Shown in pieces: positions 1 to 8,027 of a DNA stretch of 64,000 nt; position 1 is the stretch's first letter, and each line of letters starts with the position of its first letter. The notes beneath the pieces are model-generated. The model saw only the letters and a program-made list of their open reading frames with translations. It was not told the DNA's origin and did no database searches. The position numbers and the translations under genes were made by a program. The DNA is taken from positions 4,641,444 to 4,705,443 of the forward strand of contig NZ_LT906450.1 of NCBI RefSeq assembly GCF_900187265.1. The letters are read 5' to 3'. Source of the stretch: Rhodococcus rhodochrous (lineage in GTDB: Bacteria > Actinomycetota > Actinomycetes > Mycobacteriales > Mycobacteriaceae).

Positions 1-480
1 GATGAAGGTCTTCGCGCCGTTGATGATGTAGTGCTTGCCGTCCTCGGACAGCTTCGCCGAGGTCGCGATGTTGGCGAGGTCGGAGCCGGTGCCGGGCTCG
101 GTCATCGCGATCGCGGTCATGATCGAGCCGTCGGCGAAGCCGGGCAGCCAGCGCTGCTTCTGCTCCTCGGTCGCGTATTCGAGCAGGTAGGGCAGGATCA
201 GGCAGGCGTGCACGGTGTAGGAGCCGAACGAGACTCCGGCGCGCGCAACCTCTTCGAAGACGATCGTGTTGAACTTGAAGCTGGACTCGCCGCCTCCGCC
301 GAACTCCTCGGGCACCTGGATGCCCAGGATGCCGAGTTCGCCCAGCCGACGGAAGAACTCACGGGGCGGGCGGCCCATCTCGTCCCATTCCTCGCGATGC
401 GGCGCGACCTCACGTTCGATGAAGTCGCGCACCATCTTCCGGAACTGCTCGTGTTCTTCGGTGAAGATCGTCCGCTGCAT
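1..480 (-). CDS. Acyl-CoA dehydrogenase, N-terminal part (runs off the left edge)
   Basis: The first 160 residues of an acyl-CoA dehydrogenase are encoded on the minus strand from an ATG at 480 and continue past base 1. The helical N-terminal domain is clear (start MQRTIFTEEHEQFRKMVRDF), with the usual LGILGIQVPEEFGGGG stretch and the FAD/substrate-region motif MTAIAMTEPGTGSDL near residues 129-143. An AGAGGAC ribosome binding site precedes the start. FAD-dependent alpha,beta-desaturation of an acyl-CoA is expected, in the cytoplasm. The crotonase gene ending at 519 lies just upstream on the same strand, so the two probably form a beta-oxidation operon. The chain length of the substrate cannot be told. 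The catalytic base lies outside the window. Confidence 0.93.
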   Translation of the reverse strand, partial: MQRTIFTEEHEQFRKMVRDFIEREVAPHREEWDEMGRPPREFFRRLGELGILGIQVPEEFGGGGESSFKFNTIVFEEVARAGVSFGSYTVHACLILPYLLEYATEEQKQRWLPGFADGSIMTAIAMTEPGTGSDLANIATSAKLSEDGKHYIINGAKTFI

Positions 481-518
481 GGCTTGTCCTCTGGGGTGTG
501 GGGGAAGGAGAGGGAAGG

Positions 519-1328
519 TCAGTTGCCGGTGAAGTTGCCGGTGCGTCGTTCGAGGAACGCCGAGAGGGCTTCGCGGTGGTCCTCGCTGTGGTGCGAGAGC
601 GCCTGGAGGGAGGCCGACAGTTCGAGGAGCGTGTCGAGATCGACGCGCTGGCCCTCGCGCAGCAGCTTCTTCGTCATACGCAGTGCGTTCGGGGGGTTGA
701 CGGCGACGCGGGCGGCGAGCGCGTTCGCGGCGTCGAGGAGCTGCTCGGGTTCGACGACCTGCGAGACCATGCCCCAGTCGAGGGCCGTCGCGGCGTCGAC
801 GCGGTCGCCGGTGAAGGCCATCTCGGCGGCGCGCGCCGCACCGACCGCGCGGGGCAGCAGCCAGGCGCCGCCGTCGCCGGGGATGATGCCGAGCTTGACG
901 AAGCTCTCCGCGAAGAACGCCTTCGTCGAGGCGATCCGCATGTCGCACATCATCGCGAGGTCGCAGCCGGCGCCCACTGCGGGGCCGTTGACGGCGGCGA
1001 TGATCGGGACCTCGCAGTGGTAGATGGCGCGGGGCAGGCGCTGGATGCCACGGCGGTAGCCCTCGCGCAGGGCGTGGGGTGCGCCGCCGAACATGCCGCG
1101 GCGCTCGTCCATGTCCTTGACGTTGCCACCGGCGGAGAAGGCGGATCCGGCGCCGGTGAGGATGACGACGCGGGTGTCGATGTCGCGGTTGGCCTCCTCG
1201 ACGAGCTCGACGAGGCGGTCGACGACGTCGTCACCCGAGATCGGGTTGCGCGCCTCCGGAAGGTTGATCGTCCAGGTCACGACGTTTCCGTCGCGCGTGC
1301 TCAGTACGACGTCCTGCGAAGTTGCCAT
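519..1328 (-). CDS. Enoyl-CoA hydratase/isomerase (crotonase) family protein
   Basis: A 269-residue crotonase. The two oxyanion-hole loops are visible as AFSAGGNVKDM and GPAVGAGCDLAMM, followed by LGIIPGDGGAWLLPRAVG. The Asp in PGDGG resembles the PaaG-type arrangement and the first classical hydratase Glu is not apparent, so it may be an isomerase or a hydratase of altered chemistry. The ATG at 1328 is preferred over an upstream in-frame ATG at 1370 because GGAAGGA lies about 10 nt before it and family homology begins there. It precedes the acyl-CoA dehydrogenase at 480 in one operon. A GAACGATCGTTC palindrome lies about 52-63 bp upstream of the start and probably controls the pair. Confidence 0.88.
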   Translation of the reverse strand: MATSQDVVLSTRDGNVVTWTINLPEARNPISGDDVVDRLVELVEEANRDIDTRVVILTGAGSAFSAGGNVKDMDERRGMFGGAPHALREGYRRGIQRLPRAIYHCEVPIIAAVNGPAVGAGCDLAMMCDMRIASTKAFFAESFVKLGIIPGDGGAWLLPRAVGAARAAEMAFTGDRVDAATALDWGMVSQVVEPEQLLDAANALAARVAVNPPNALRMTKKLLREGQRVDLDTLLELSASLQALSHHSEDHREALSAFLERRTGNFTGN

Positions 1329-1370
1329 TGAGGTCGCGGTCCTTCCGGTAGCCAGTGTGGCTCGCACCAT

Positions 1371-1396
1371 AATTTGGTCGAACGATCGTTCAAATT
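1371..1396. promoter_or_regulatory. Probable TetR-type operator upstream of the crotonase/acyl-CoA dehydrogenase operon
   Basis: A perfect 12-bp palindrome, GAACGATCGTTC, occupies 1380-1391 inside an AT-rich stretch (AATTTG at 1371 and CAAATT at 1391) that is unusual for this GC-rich DNA. It lies in the short gap between the crotonase start (1328, minus) and the end of the UbiB-like gene (1440). Palindromes of this kind are typical of TetR-family sites in front of beta-oxidation genes. The cognate regulator is not identifiable here. Confidence 0.55.
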
Positions 1397-1439
1397 ACGG
1401 GGCGGGTCGGATCCTGTAAAGACCGAACGGCCTCCTGCC

Positions 1440-2924
1440 TCAGTCGGGCAGGCTCACGTTCGATTCGGCGATTCTTATGGCTACTTCCTCGGGGAAGATG
1501 TTCCGGAAGACGAAGGGATCGCGGCCGAGCACCCAGCCCGGCGCCAGCGCGGTCGCGTAGCGCTCGAAATATCCGAGCTGCTTCCCGAACAACACGAGCT
1601 CCTCGGGGGTCGACGTGTTCCACTTGCGTCCGAGCGAGACGAGCGCGCCGATCAGCTCGCTGAGCCGCAACTCCCCCACGTCCTGACCGAGCAGCGGACC
1701 GAAGATCTCGGCGACCTGCCGGCCCACCGCCGCGTCGTCGAGGTCGAGGTCGGCGGCGACACCGAGTGCCCGCACGCTCTGCGCGACCGCCGTGAAGTCC
1801 CCGTCGAGCAGGGCGGCGCGGAACAGTGCCCGCAGCAGCGCGCGCCACTTCTCGGGCAGTTCGCCGACGATGCCGAAGTCGAGCAGCGCGACACGTCCGT
1901 CGTCGAGCAGCCAGAGATTGCCCGCGTGCACGTCGCCGTGGAACGGACCGTGGCAGAGCACCGCCTCCATCCACACCTTCACACCGCGGCGCACGAGCAG
2001 GGAGGTGTCGAGATCGTCCTGGCCCGGCACCACCCGGTCGACGGGCTTGCCCTGCAGGCGCTCCATGCAGATCACCCGCGGACCGCACCACTGCCAGTAC
2101 ACCTCGGGCACCGTGACGAAGGTGTTGTCGCCGAAGGCGGAGATGTTGCGGCGGAAGCGATCCTGACGATCCGCTTCGACCGCCGCGTTGAGCTCGGTCA
2201 TCGTCGCGTTGTAGAGATCGCGGATGATCCCCGGAGTGTTCGCGATGCGGAAGAACTCGAAGAGCTGCAGCAGCTTCGCGCCCATGTAGGCGGCGCGCAG
2301 ATCCACGAGCATGCGGTGGGCGATCCCCGGTCGCTGTACCTTCACCACGGCCCGGCGGCCGTCGCGCAGCACGCACCCGTGCACCTGGGCGACGGACGCC
2401 GCGGCGAGCGGCACGTCGTCGAACGACTCGAACATCTCGTCGATGCGGTGTCCGAGATCCTCCTCGATCACCGCGCGGGCCTGCTCGGAGGGGAAGGTCG
2501 GCACGTCGTCGAGCATGCGTAGGCACGCGTCGGCGAGGGCCGCGGGGAACAGTCCGGGTGACGACGCGATGAGCTGGCCCAGCTTCACGAAGGTCGGTCC
2601 GAGATGTTCGAAGGCGTCGACGGTGCCGTGCGCGGCCGCTTCGACGACGCTGTGCTGCCGGGGCCGGACGGTCCACCGCAGCACCGCCCACACCACGAAG
2701 GCGATCAGGACGGCGGCGACGACCACGGCCCGTCCGAGCTCGGCCGGGCCGAACCGGTCGAGCGGAGGCCGCTCGACGTCCAGGACACCGGGTGGAAGAC
2801 CTTCGGCGAAGGGGCCGACGGGCCCGTTGCGCTCGGGCCTGCTGTGGCCCTGCGCTCCGGATACGCCTTCGCGCAGCGTGTACTCGTGCACGACCTGTCC
2901 CCACTCCGTCCACCACGCGCTCAC
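1440..2924 (-). CDS. ABC1/AarF/UbiB-family atypical kinase, membrane anchored
   Basis: A 494-residue protein of the ABC1 (AarF/UbiB) protein-kinase-like family. A transmembrane helix lies at about 65-84. The family KxGQ motif follows (FVKLGQLIAS, about 112-121), then the Ala-rich nucleotide loop AAASVAQVH, the VVKVQRPG lysine strand, the catalytic loop HGDVHAGN and the LLDFG metal motif. Family members act as ATPases or kinases in isoprenoid-quinone or lipid metabolism at the membrane. Here the substrate is unknown. The longest frame starts with GTG at 2924; a GTG a dozen codons later (VHEYTLREG) has a better GGGGACAGG site and may be the real start. The gene stands alone, divergent from the sigma factor gene. 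Confidence 0.85.
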   Translation of the reverse strand: MSAWWTEWGQVVHEYTLREGVSGAQGHSRPERNGPVGPFAEGLPPGVLDVERPPLDRFGPAELGRAVVVAAVLIAFVVWAVLRWTVRPRQHSVVEAAAHGTVDAFEHLGPTFVKLGQLIASSPGLFPAALADACLRMLDDVPTFPSEQARAVIEEDLGHRIDEMFESFDDVPLAAASVAQVHGCVLRDGRRAVVKVQRPGIAHRMLVDLRAAYMGAKLLQLFEFFRIANTPGIIRDLYNATMTELNAAVEADRQDRFRRNISAFGDNTFVTVPEVYWQWCGPRVICMERLQGKPVDRVVPGQDDLDTSLLVRRGVKVWMEAVLCHGPFHGDVHAGNLWLLDDGRVALLDFGIVGELPEKWRALLRALFRAALLDGDFTAVAQSVRALGVAADLDLDDAAVGRQVAEIFGPLLGQDVGELRLSELIGALVSLGRKWNTSTPEELVLFGKQLGYFERYATALAPGWVLGRDPFVFRNIFPEEVAIRIAESNVSLPD

Positions 2925-3062
2925 CTCGGCGCGACTTCGTGCACGGTACCTGCAACCGGCGCCCCGATCGAGACCCGGCGATCATCTGTCTTCTGTCGGT
3001 GCCCCCGACTACTCTCTGACGGGTAGCGGATTCGGGTCCGACCAGCCGGGGGTATCGCGCTC

Positions 3063-4082
3063 ATGACCGAACAACTGCTCGAAGAATCTGCCGGTTCGAC
3101 ATCGACGTCGACCGATTTCATGGAACTCGCCGAGCCGTTCCGACGCGAACTGCTCGCACACTGTTACCGCATGAGCGGGTCGCTGCACGATGCGGAAGAC
3201 CTGGTCCAGGAGACCTATCTGCGCGCCTGGCGCGGTTACGAGAACTTCGGGGGCCGCTCCTCACTGCGCACGTGGCTGCACCGTATCGCCACCAACGTGT
3301 GCCTCACGGCGCTCGAAGGTCGTAGCCGCCGGCCGTTGCCCACCGGGCTCGGCGCGCCCAGTTCCGATCCCACCGACGATCTGGTCACCCGCCCTGAGGT
3401 GCCGTGGCTCGAGCCGTTCCCCGTGGGGTATGCCACCGACGATCCGTCGGATCCCGCCACCATCGCGGCATCCCGCGATTCCGTCCGCCTCGCGTTCGTC
3501 GCTGCTCTGCAACACCTGTCCGCACGCCAGCGCGCGGTCCTGCTGCTCCGCGAGGTCCTGCAGTGGCGCGCCACCGAGGTCGCGGCCGCGCTCGACACGT
3601 CGACGGCGGCGGTCAACAGTCTTCTGCAGCGGGCACGTGCGCAGTTGAAGGACGCCCAGGTCCGCGACGACGACCTCGCCGAACCCGACAGCGCCGAGAC
3701 CAAGGCGTTGCTGCAGCGCTGGGTCGACGGCTTCGAGAAGTACGACATCGATTCGCTCGTCGAGATGCTCACCCAGGACGCCGTCTGGGAGATGCCGCCC
3801 TTCGAGGGCTGGTACCAGGGCCCCGACGCGATCGTCTCCCTCATCAAGCACAAGTGCCCCGCGAAGGGCCCCGGCGACCAGGTACTGCTTCCCACCGTGG
3901 CCAACGGCCAGCCGGCATTCGGGCTGTACATGCGCGGGGAGGACGGCCGCCACCACCCTTTCCAACTGCAGGTGCTCGACATCGTCGACGGTAGGGTCAC
4001 GCACGCCACCGTCTTCTTCTCCGACGACACCACGGCCTTGTTCGCCCGGTTCGGGCTGCCGGAGGACCCGGCAGCCCGCTGA
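3063..4082 (+). CDS. ECF RNA polymerase sigma factor with C-terminal SnoaL-like domain (SigG-like)
   Basis: A 339-residue extracytoplasmic-function sigma factor. Region 2 spans about residues 20-95 (FRRELLAHCYRMSGSLHDAE, DLVQETYLRAWRGY), and region 4 about 145-205 (LSARQRAVLLLREVLQW, then a helix-turn-helix). A NTF2/SnoaL-like domain of about 120 residues follows. That length and layout match the SigG/TIGR02960 type found in mycobacteria and relatives, where the C-terminal domain tunes activity in place of a classical anti-sigma factor. No anti-sigma gene is adjacent. The ATG at 3063 follows a GGGGGT stretch. It converges with the VOC gene at 4098. Confidence 0.88.
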   Translation: MTEQLLEESAGSTSTSTDFMELAEPFRRELLAHCYRMSGSLHDAEDLVQETYLRAWRGYENFGGRSSLRTWLHRIATNVCLTALEGRSRRPLPTGLGAPSSDPTDDLVTRPEVPWLEPFPVGYATDDPSDPATIAASRDSVRLAFVAALQHLSARQRAVLLLREVLQWRATEVAAALDTSTAAVNSLLQRARAQLKDAQVRDDDLAEPDSAETKALLQRWVDGFEKYDIDSLVEMLTQDAVWEMPPFEGWYQGPDAIVSLIKHKCPAKGPGDQVLLPTVANGQPAFGLYMRGEDGRHHPFQLQVLDIVDGRVTHATVFFSDDTTALFARFGLPEDPAAR

Positions 4083-4097
4083 ACAACACGGTAGGGC

Positions 4098-4562
4098 CTA
4101 CGCGGTGGTGTTCTCCTCGGCGTCCTCCGGTGCCCACGCCTGCGACGCGGCAGCCATATCCATCCACATGACCTCCCAGACGTGGCCGTCGAGGTCGCGG
4201 AAGGCCCGTTGATGGGCGAAGTCCCCCATCTCCTCCTGCGCCTTCTGCGCGCCGGCCGTCACCCACTCGCTGCCACCGGCCGCGAGCGCGCCGTCGACGA
4301 TCGCGTCGACACCCTCCCGGCTGTCGGCCGACACACACATCAGCGCCTCGCGGGCCTTCGTGGTGTCGCAGATGTCGTCGTTGATGAAGTCGCGGAATCG
4401 CGGCTTCTCGAGCAACATCACGTAGGTCTGCTCGTTGATCTCCAGGCACGCGGTGTTCTCGTCGCAGAACATCTCGTTGAAGGTGAATCCGAGCTTGTCG
4501 AAGAATGCACGGGAGGCGGCGACGTTCTCGACGGCGAGGTTGACGAACAGCATGCGCGACAT
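4098..4562 (-). CDS. VOC-family (glyoxalase/bleomycin-resistance fold) protein
   Basis: A 154-residue single-unit VOC protein beginning MSRMLFVNLAVENV, the typical first strand of this fold, and containing LGFTFNEMFCDENTACLEIN and a late DLDGHVWEVMWMD segment. Proteins of this short type are annotated as lactoylglutathione lyase or extradiol-dioxygenase relatives, but most have unknown substrates. The start at 4562 is chosen because AGGAG lies directly upstream and an upstream extension to 4652 shows no family sequence. A small GTAGGGCCTAC palindrome (4091-4101) covers the stop codon between this gene and the convergent sigma gene. Confidence 0.82.
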   Translation of the reverse strand: MSRMLFVNLAVENVAASRAFFDKLGFTFNEMFCDENTACLEINEQTYVMLLEKPRFRDFINDDICDTTKAREALMCVSADSREGVDAIVDGALAAGGSEWVTAGAQKAQEEMGDFAHQRAFRDLDGHVWEVMWMDMAAASQAWAPEDAEENTTA

Positions 4563-4680
4563 GGTTTCTCCTGTGTTCGGCTCGTCCTGTGCGGGACGCG
4601 GTCCGGATGTCACGGATACAGACCGGCCGCCCCGCGAGAACTCATCGCGCACCCGGAGATTTCTCGGAGCGATGTGGTCG

Positions 4681-5214
4681 TCACTGCTTGCCGAGCATCC
4701 AGACCGGGCCCGTGATCAGCCAGATCACCGTGATCGTGGCGAGGGTGGGGAAGATTCCGTACAGCGCCGAGGCCTGTTCGCCGTTCGCGACGGTCGACCC
4801 GAGTCCGAGTACGGCGGCCGCGCTGATCCCGGCCGCGAGCAGCCATCGCCCGAAGTCCGCACATTCCTTGCGGAAGGCCTCCGGACCTTCATTCGGAGCG
4901 GGTTCCGGTTTCGCACCACCCGCGAAGTGGTAGGCGAACCGCCGGTCGGCCCACCGGACGACGCTCGGGCCGAAGGCGACACTCACACCGAGATAGATGC
5001 CGGCCACACGGTGGACCCAGCCGACCTCCGCGCCGTTGTGCAGATCCACGGCGACGGCCGCGAGCAGGACGACGTCGATCAGCGGGATCAGGGCGAGCAG
5101 CACCGCACCCGTCCTGCCGAGCCGGAGCAGATACCGGAACACGAGTCCGGCCGCGAGCACGACCCAGAACGCGATCTCGCATCCGACGATGAAAGCGGCG
5201 ATGTGGCTGAACAT
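4681..5214 (-). CDS. Predicted integral membrane protein of unknown function
   Basis: A 177-residue protein with about five hydrophobic segments: FIVGCEIAFWVVLAAGLVF near the start, AVLLALIPLIDVVLLAAVAV, the stretch around IYLGVSVAFGPSVV, LLAAGISAAAVLGLGST, and a C-terminal ITVIWLITGPVW. A charged hydrophilic loop (HFAGGAKPEPAPNEGPEAF) separates the last two. I do not recognise a catalytic motif; it resembles small conserved actinobacterial membrane proteins. The ATG at 5214 is chosen because the membrane topology begins there and the upstream extension is low-complexity Arg/Pro-rich sequence. It lies between the VOC gene and the divergent histidine kinase gene. Confidence 0.7.
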   Translation of the reverse strand: MFSHIAAFIVGCEIAFWVVLAAGLVFRYLLRLGRTGAVLLALIPLIDVVLLAAVAVDLHNGAEVGWVHRVAGIYLGVSVAFGPSVVRWADRRFAYHFAGGAKPEPAPNEGPEAFRKECADFGRWLLAAGISAAAVLGLGSTVANGEQASALYGIFPTLATITVIWLITGPVWMLGKQ

Positions 5215-5330
5215 GACCTCAGAATCGCGCGCACATCCCCACGCGCGCGTCGCCCGATGGGCGGCAGATGCCTCATCACTTCGGGTGACCCCGACCCTGA
5301 TCCTCCCCCGGTTGTGGTCGAATCGTTGCT

Positions 5331-6536
5331 GTGGACAACCGTGAATCCGAGATTCGAGTGGGATTCGTGAACCCGCGGTACAACTCCCTGCTCGTCGCCC
5401 TCGCGTACTTCGCGGGTGGCGCACTGTTGTACGCCCTGGATCTCGGTGTGCTCGTCGAGGACCGGCCGCCGCAGCCGCTGTGGGTGTGGCTGGTTCTGCT
5501 CGCGTGCGTGTGTGCACCGATGACGATGCGTCGCACGCGACCGCTTCTCGCACTCCTGGTGGGCACGGTTCCGGTACTGGTCGACCTCGTCGTCGGTCCT
5601 TCGCTGCCGGTCTGGATCGCATACGGCGACCTGCTGTATGCCGCAGCGCTCTTCGGCTCGGCGCGCACCAGCCGCTTCCTCGAACGCGCCCCGGTGGTCC
5701 CGATCGTCGTCGGCGCCGTCGCGCTCGGTGTGTACTTCGGAGAACTGCGCATCGCCGTATGGGCCGTGTCGATCGCCGCGCTCGTGATCGTCGTCCCGAT
5801 CTGGTGGGCCCGATCCGTCCGCACACATCGGGACGCCGCCGAGATCGAACGGGCACGCGCCGAGGCCCTCTCGCGGGTCGCGGAACTGGACCGTCGCGCC
5901 GCCATCACCACCGAGCGGCAGCGTCTGGCCCGCGACCTGCACGACGTGGTGGCCGGGCACCTGTCGTCGATCGCGATCCAGAGCGAGGCCGCGCTCCGCC
6001 TCCGCGACTCCGATCCCGACAGAGCGCTGACCGTGCTCGAGTCCGTGCGCTCCGGCAGCGTGGCCGCCCTGCAGGAGATGCAGTCGATGGTGCGCCTGTT
6101 GCGCAGCGACGACACCGACGACGAGATCACCACGGCGGGTCGTCTCGCCGACCTCGAACCGCTCACCGCCTCCGCACGTGCCGCCGGCACCTCCGTCCGG
6201 ATCGACGGTCGTCCACCCGCAGACCTCGACGCGGAGGTCGATCTCACGGCCTACCGCATCGTCCAGGAGACCCTGACGAACGCGGTCAAGCATGCACCCG
6301 GACGGCCGGTGACCCTTCGTTTCGACGACACCGACGGCCGCCTCGGGATCGAGGTGGTGAACCCGATCGGCGACTCGGAGCCCGCAGACCCGTCACCGGT
6401 CCGCGGCGTCGGGAACGGCCTGCGCAACATCGCCGAACGCGCCGCCGCGGTGGGTGGGCACGCCCGCTCGGGTCGCGACGGGAACGAATGGAGGACATAC
6501 GTGCAACTGCCGCTCGCGAGGAGGAGCACGACGTGA
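5331..6536 (+). CDS. Sensor histidine kinase, NarL/DesK type (HisKA_3)
   Basis: A 401-residue membrane sensor kinase. About five transmembrane helices fill residues 20-165, with little extracytoplasmic sequence, suggesting sensing within the membrane. The dimerisation/phosphoacceptor helix follows (RQRLARDLHDVVAGHLSSIA, phosphoacceptor His204), then a GHKL ATPase domain with YRIVQETLTNAVKHA as N-box and a GNGLRNIAERAAAVGG G-box. It starts with GTG and overlaps the response regulator gene by 4 bp (GTGA at 6533), so the two are translationally coupled. The stimulus is unknown; the DUF1707 membrane protein downstream suggests an envelope signal. Confidence 0.92.
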   Translation: MDNRESEIRVGFVNPRYNSLLVALAYFAGGALLYALDLGVLVEDRPPQPLWVWLVLLACVCAPMTMRRTRPLLALLVGTVPVLVDLVVGPSLPVWIAYGDLLYAAALFGSARTSRFLERAPVVPIVVGAVALGVYFGELRIAVWAVSIAALVIVVPIWWARSVRTHRDAAEIERARAEALSRVAELDRRAAITTERQRLARDLHDVVAGHLSSIAIQSEAALRLRDSDPDRALTVLESVRSGSVAALQEMQSMVRLLRSDDTDDEITTAGRLADLEPLTASARAAGTSVRIDGRPPADLDAEVDLTAYRIVQETLTNAVKHAPGRPVTLRFDDTDGRLGIEVVNPIGDSEPADPSPVRGVGNGLRNIAERAAAVGGHARSGRDGNEWRTYVQLPLARRSTT

Positions 6537-7189
6537 CGATCAGGGTGTTGCTCGCCGACGATCACAGCGCCATCCGCGCGGGCCTGCGGCTCCTGCTCGA
6601 TACGAGCGAGGACATCGAGGTGGTGGGCGAAGCCGCCGACGGCGCGGTCGCGGTGTCGCAGGCGCGCGCGCTCGACCCGGATGTCGTCCTCATGGACATC
6701 CGCATGCCACATGTCGACGGGATCGCCGCGACCCGCACCATCACCGAGGAGACGAGCGCTCGGGTGCTGGTGCTGACGAGTTTCGAGATCGACGAGTACG
6801 TCTTCGAAAGTCTTCGTGCCGGGGCGGCCGGATATCTCCTCAAGACCGCCTCGGCGGATGCCATGCTCGACGCGATCAGGGCGGTGCACTCCGGGGAGTC
6901 CGTGCTCTCACCGCAGGTCACCCGAACCGTCATCGACGCGTTCGTCTCGAAACCCGCTCGGCGGGAAGGTGTTCCGGACGGGCCGGATTACGATGCCCTC
7001 ACCGCACGCGAACAGGAGGTCTTCGCGTGTCTGGGCGAGGGACTGTCCAACCGCCAGATCGCCACCCGTCTCGGCATCGGTGAGAACACGGCGAAGACGC
7101 ACGTCGCCCGGGTGCTCCACAAACTCGGACTGCAATCGCGGATCCAGGCGGCCATCCTCGCCCGGGACATGCCCGATCATCGGCTCTAG
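6533..7189 (+). CDS. Response regulator, NarL/FixJ family
   Basis: A 218-residue two-component response regulator. The receiver domain covers residues 1-120, with the acidic pocket LLADDHS, the phosphoacceptor Asp55 in VVLMDIRMPHVDG, and the late Lys in GYLLKTAS. A LuxR-type helix-turn-helix fills the C-terminus (LTAREQEVFACLGEGLSNRQ, IATRLGIGENTAKTHVARVL). The GTG at 6533 overlaps the stop codon of the histidine kinase gene and has GAGGAGGAG about 10 nt upstream. It should be phosphorylated by the adjacent kinase and bind DNA as a dimer. Targets are not evident. Confidence 0.93.
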   Translation: MTIRVLLADDHSAIRAGLRLLLDTSEDIEVVGEAADGAVAVSQARALDPDVVLMDIRMPHVDGIAATRTITEETSARVLVLTSFEIDEYVFESLRAGAAGYLLKTASADAMLDAIRAVHSGESVLSPQVTRTVIDAFVSKPARREGVPDGPDYDALTAREQEVFACLGEGLSNRQIATRLGIGENTAKTHVARVLHKLGLQSRIQAAILARDMPDHRL

Positions 7190-7197
7190 GATCAGGG

Positions 7198-7854
7198 ATG
7201 CACCAGGATTCGACAACCGACTCCGAAAGCGCGGGAAAAGCAATGACCGGCAACTCCGATCACGACGACCTGCTGCTCAGCGACGCCGAACGCATGCACG
7301 CGTTGAACGCACTCGGCGAACACTACGCCGCGGGCCGGCTCGACAGCGCCGAGTTCTACGAACGATCCGGGGAGATATCCTCGGCGCGAACGTTTTCGGC
7401 GTTGCTCCCGTCGTTCCGAGGGCTGCCCGGCGGTGTGCCCCTCGAACAGGTCGACGGTCACATCCGGATGATTCACGACTCCTCCGCGCCGGCGGTCCGA
7501 CACGACAGCTCCCCTGCGGCGGCGTCCCAGTCTCCGGAGGACGAACTGGCCTCGCTCCGCGAACGCGGCAGCATGGTGGAGACGCTGGACTGGATCATCA
7601 TCGGCGTCACGCTCGTGACCTTCCTCGTCCTGCAGATCGCTCTGGACTGGAGCTACGCGTGGATCGTGTGGCCGTCGCTGATCGTCACGCTCAGCGTTCC
7701 GCGGTTGATCCTGAAGTACAGCGACGACGACGAGAAGGTCTACGAGGAGCTCAAGAAGTCGGAGGCCGCCGAGCGGAAGAAGCGGCTCGAGGAGGCGTCG
7801 AAGAGGATCCGGGAACTCGAGGGTCGTCGCGGTCCGGAGACGCCACGGAGCTGA
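7198..7854 (+). CDS. DUF1707 (SHOCT-like) domain membrane protein
   Basis: A 218-residue protein starting 9 bp after the response regulator, so in the same operon. A DUF1707 domain spans about residues 28-80 (LSDAERMHALNALGEHYAAG, ending FRGLPGG). A Ser/Ala/Pro linker follows, then two hydrophobic helices (WIIIGVTLVTFLVLQIAL and WIVWPSLIVTLSVPRLIL), then a strongly charged C-terminal helix from YEELKKSEAAERKKRLEEAS, probably coiled coil. DUF1707 is found at the N-terminus of many actinobacterial membrane proteins linked to envelope stress, with no defined biochemistry. The stop codon abuts a 24-bp tandem repeat array. Confidence 0.8.
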   Translation: MHQDSTTDSESAGKAMTGNSDHDDLLLSDAERMHALNALGEHYAAGRLDSAEFYERSGEISSARTFSALLPSFRGLPGGVPLEQVDGHIRMIHDSSAPAVRHDSSPAAASQSPEDELASLRERGSMVETLDWIIIGVTLVTFLVLQIALDWSYAWIVWPSLIVTLSVPRLILKYSDDDEKVYEELKKSEAAERKKRLEEASKRIRELEGRRGPETPRS

Positions 7855-7956
7855 AGCGACCGACGGTCACGGAGCCGAAGCGACCGACGGTCACGGAGCC
7901 GAAGCGACCGACGGTCACGGAGCCGAAGCGACCGACGGTCACGGAGCTGAGCCGAG
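7846..7956. repeat. 24-bp direct tandem repeat array, about four and a half copies
   Basis: Three identical 24-bp units start at 7861, 7885 and 7909 (unit begins CGACGGTCACGGAGCCGAAG). They are preceded by a partial unit from 7846 that includes the DUF1707 stop codon, and followed by a diverged fourth unit at 7933-7956. There are no spacers, so this is a minisatellite and not a CRISPR array. It fills most of the gap to the thioesterase gene at 8028. The unit length is a multiple of three, so a read-through product would be a repeated KRPTVTEP peptide. No other function is visible. Confidence 0.9.
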
Positions 7957-8027
7957 GGGCGACCGCGAATCGGGGCGAACCGCTCCCCGACTGCTCCTCG
8001 CTGCGCTGTTCCTGGTAGAAGCAAGGA

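Noticed and set aside
1374..2522. Long plus-strand open frame opposite the UbiB-like kinase gene
   Set aside because: It is antisense to a gene with intact kinase motifs, and its His/Glu/Arg-rich product matches no family pattern.
7846..7956. A possible CRISPR array made of 24-bp direct repeats
   Set aside because: The units are contiguous with no spacers, and no cas genes are near.
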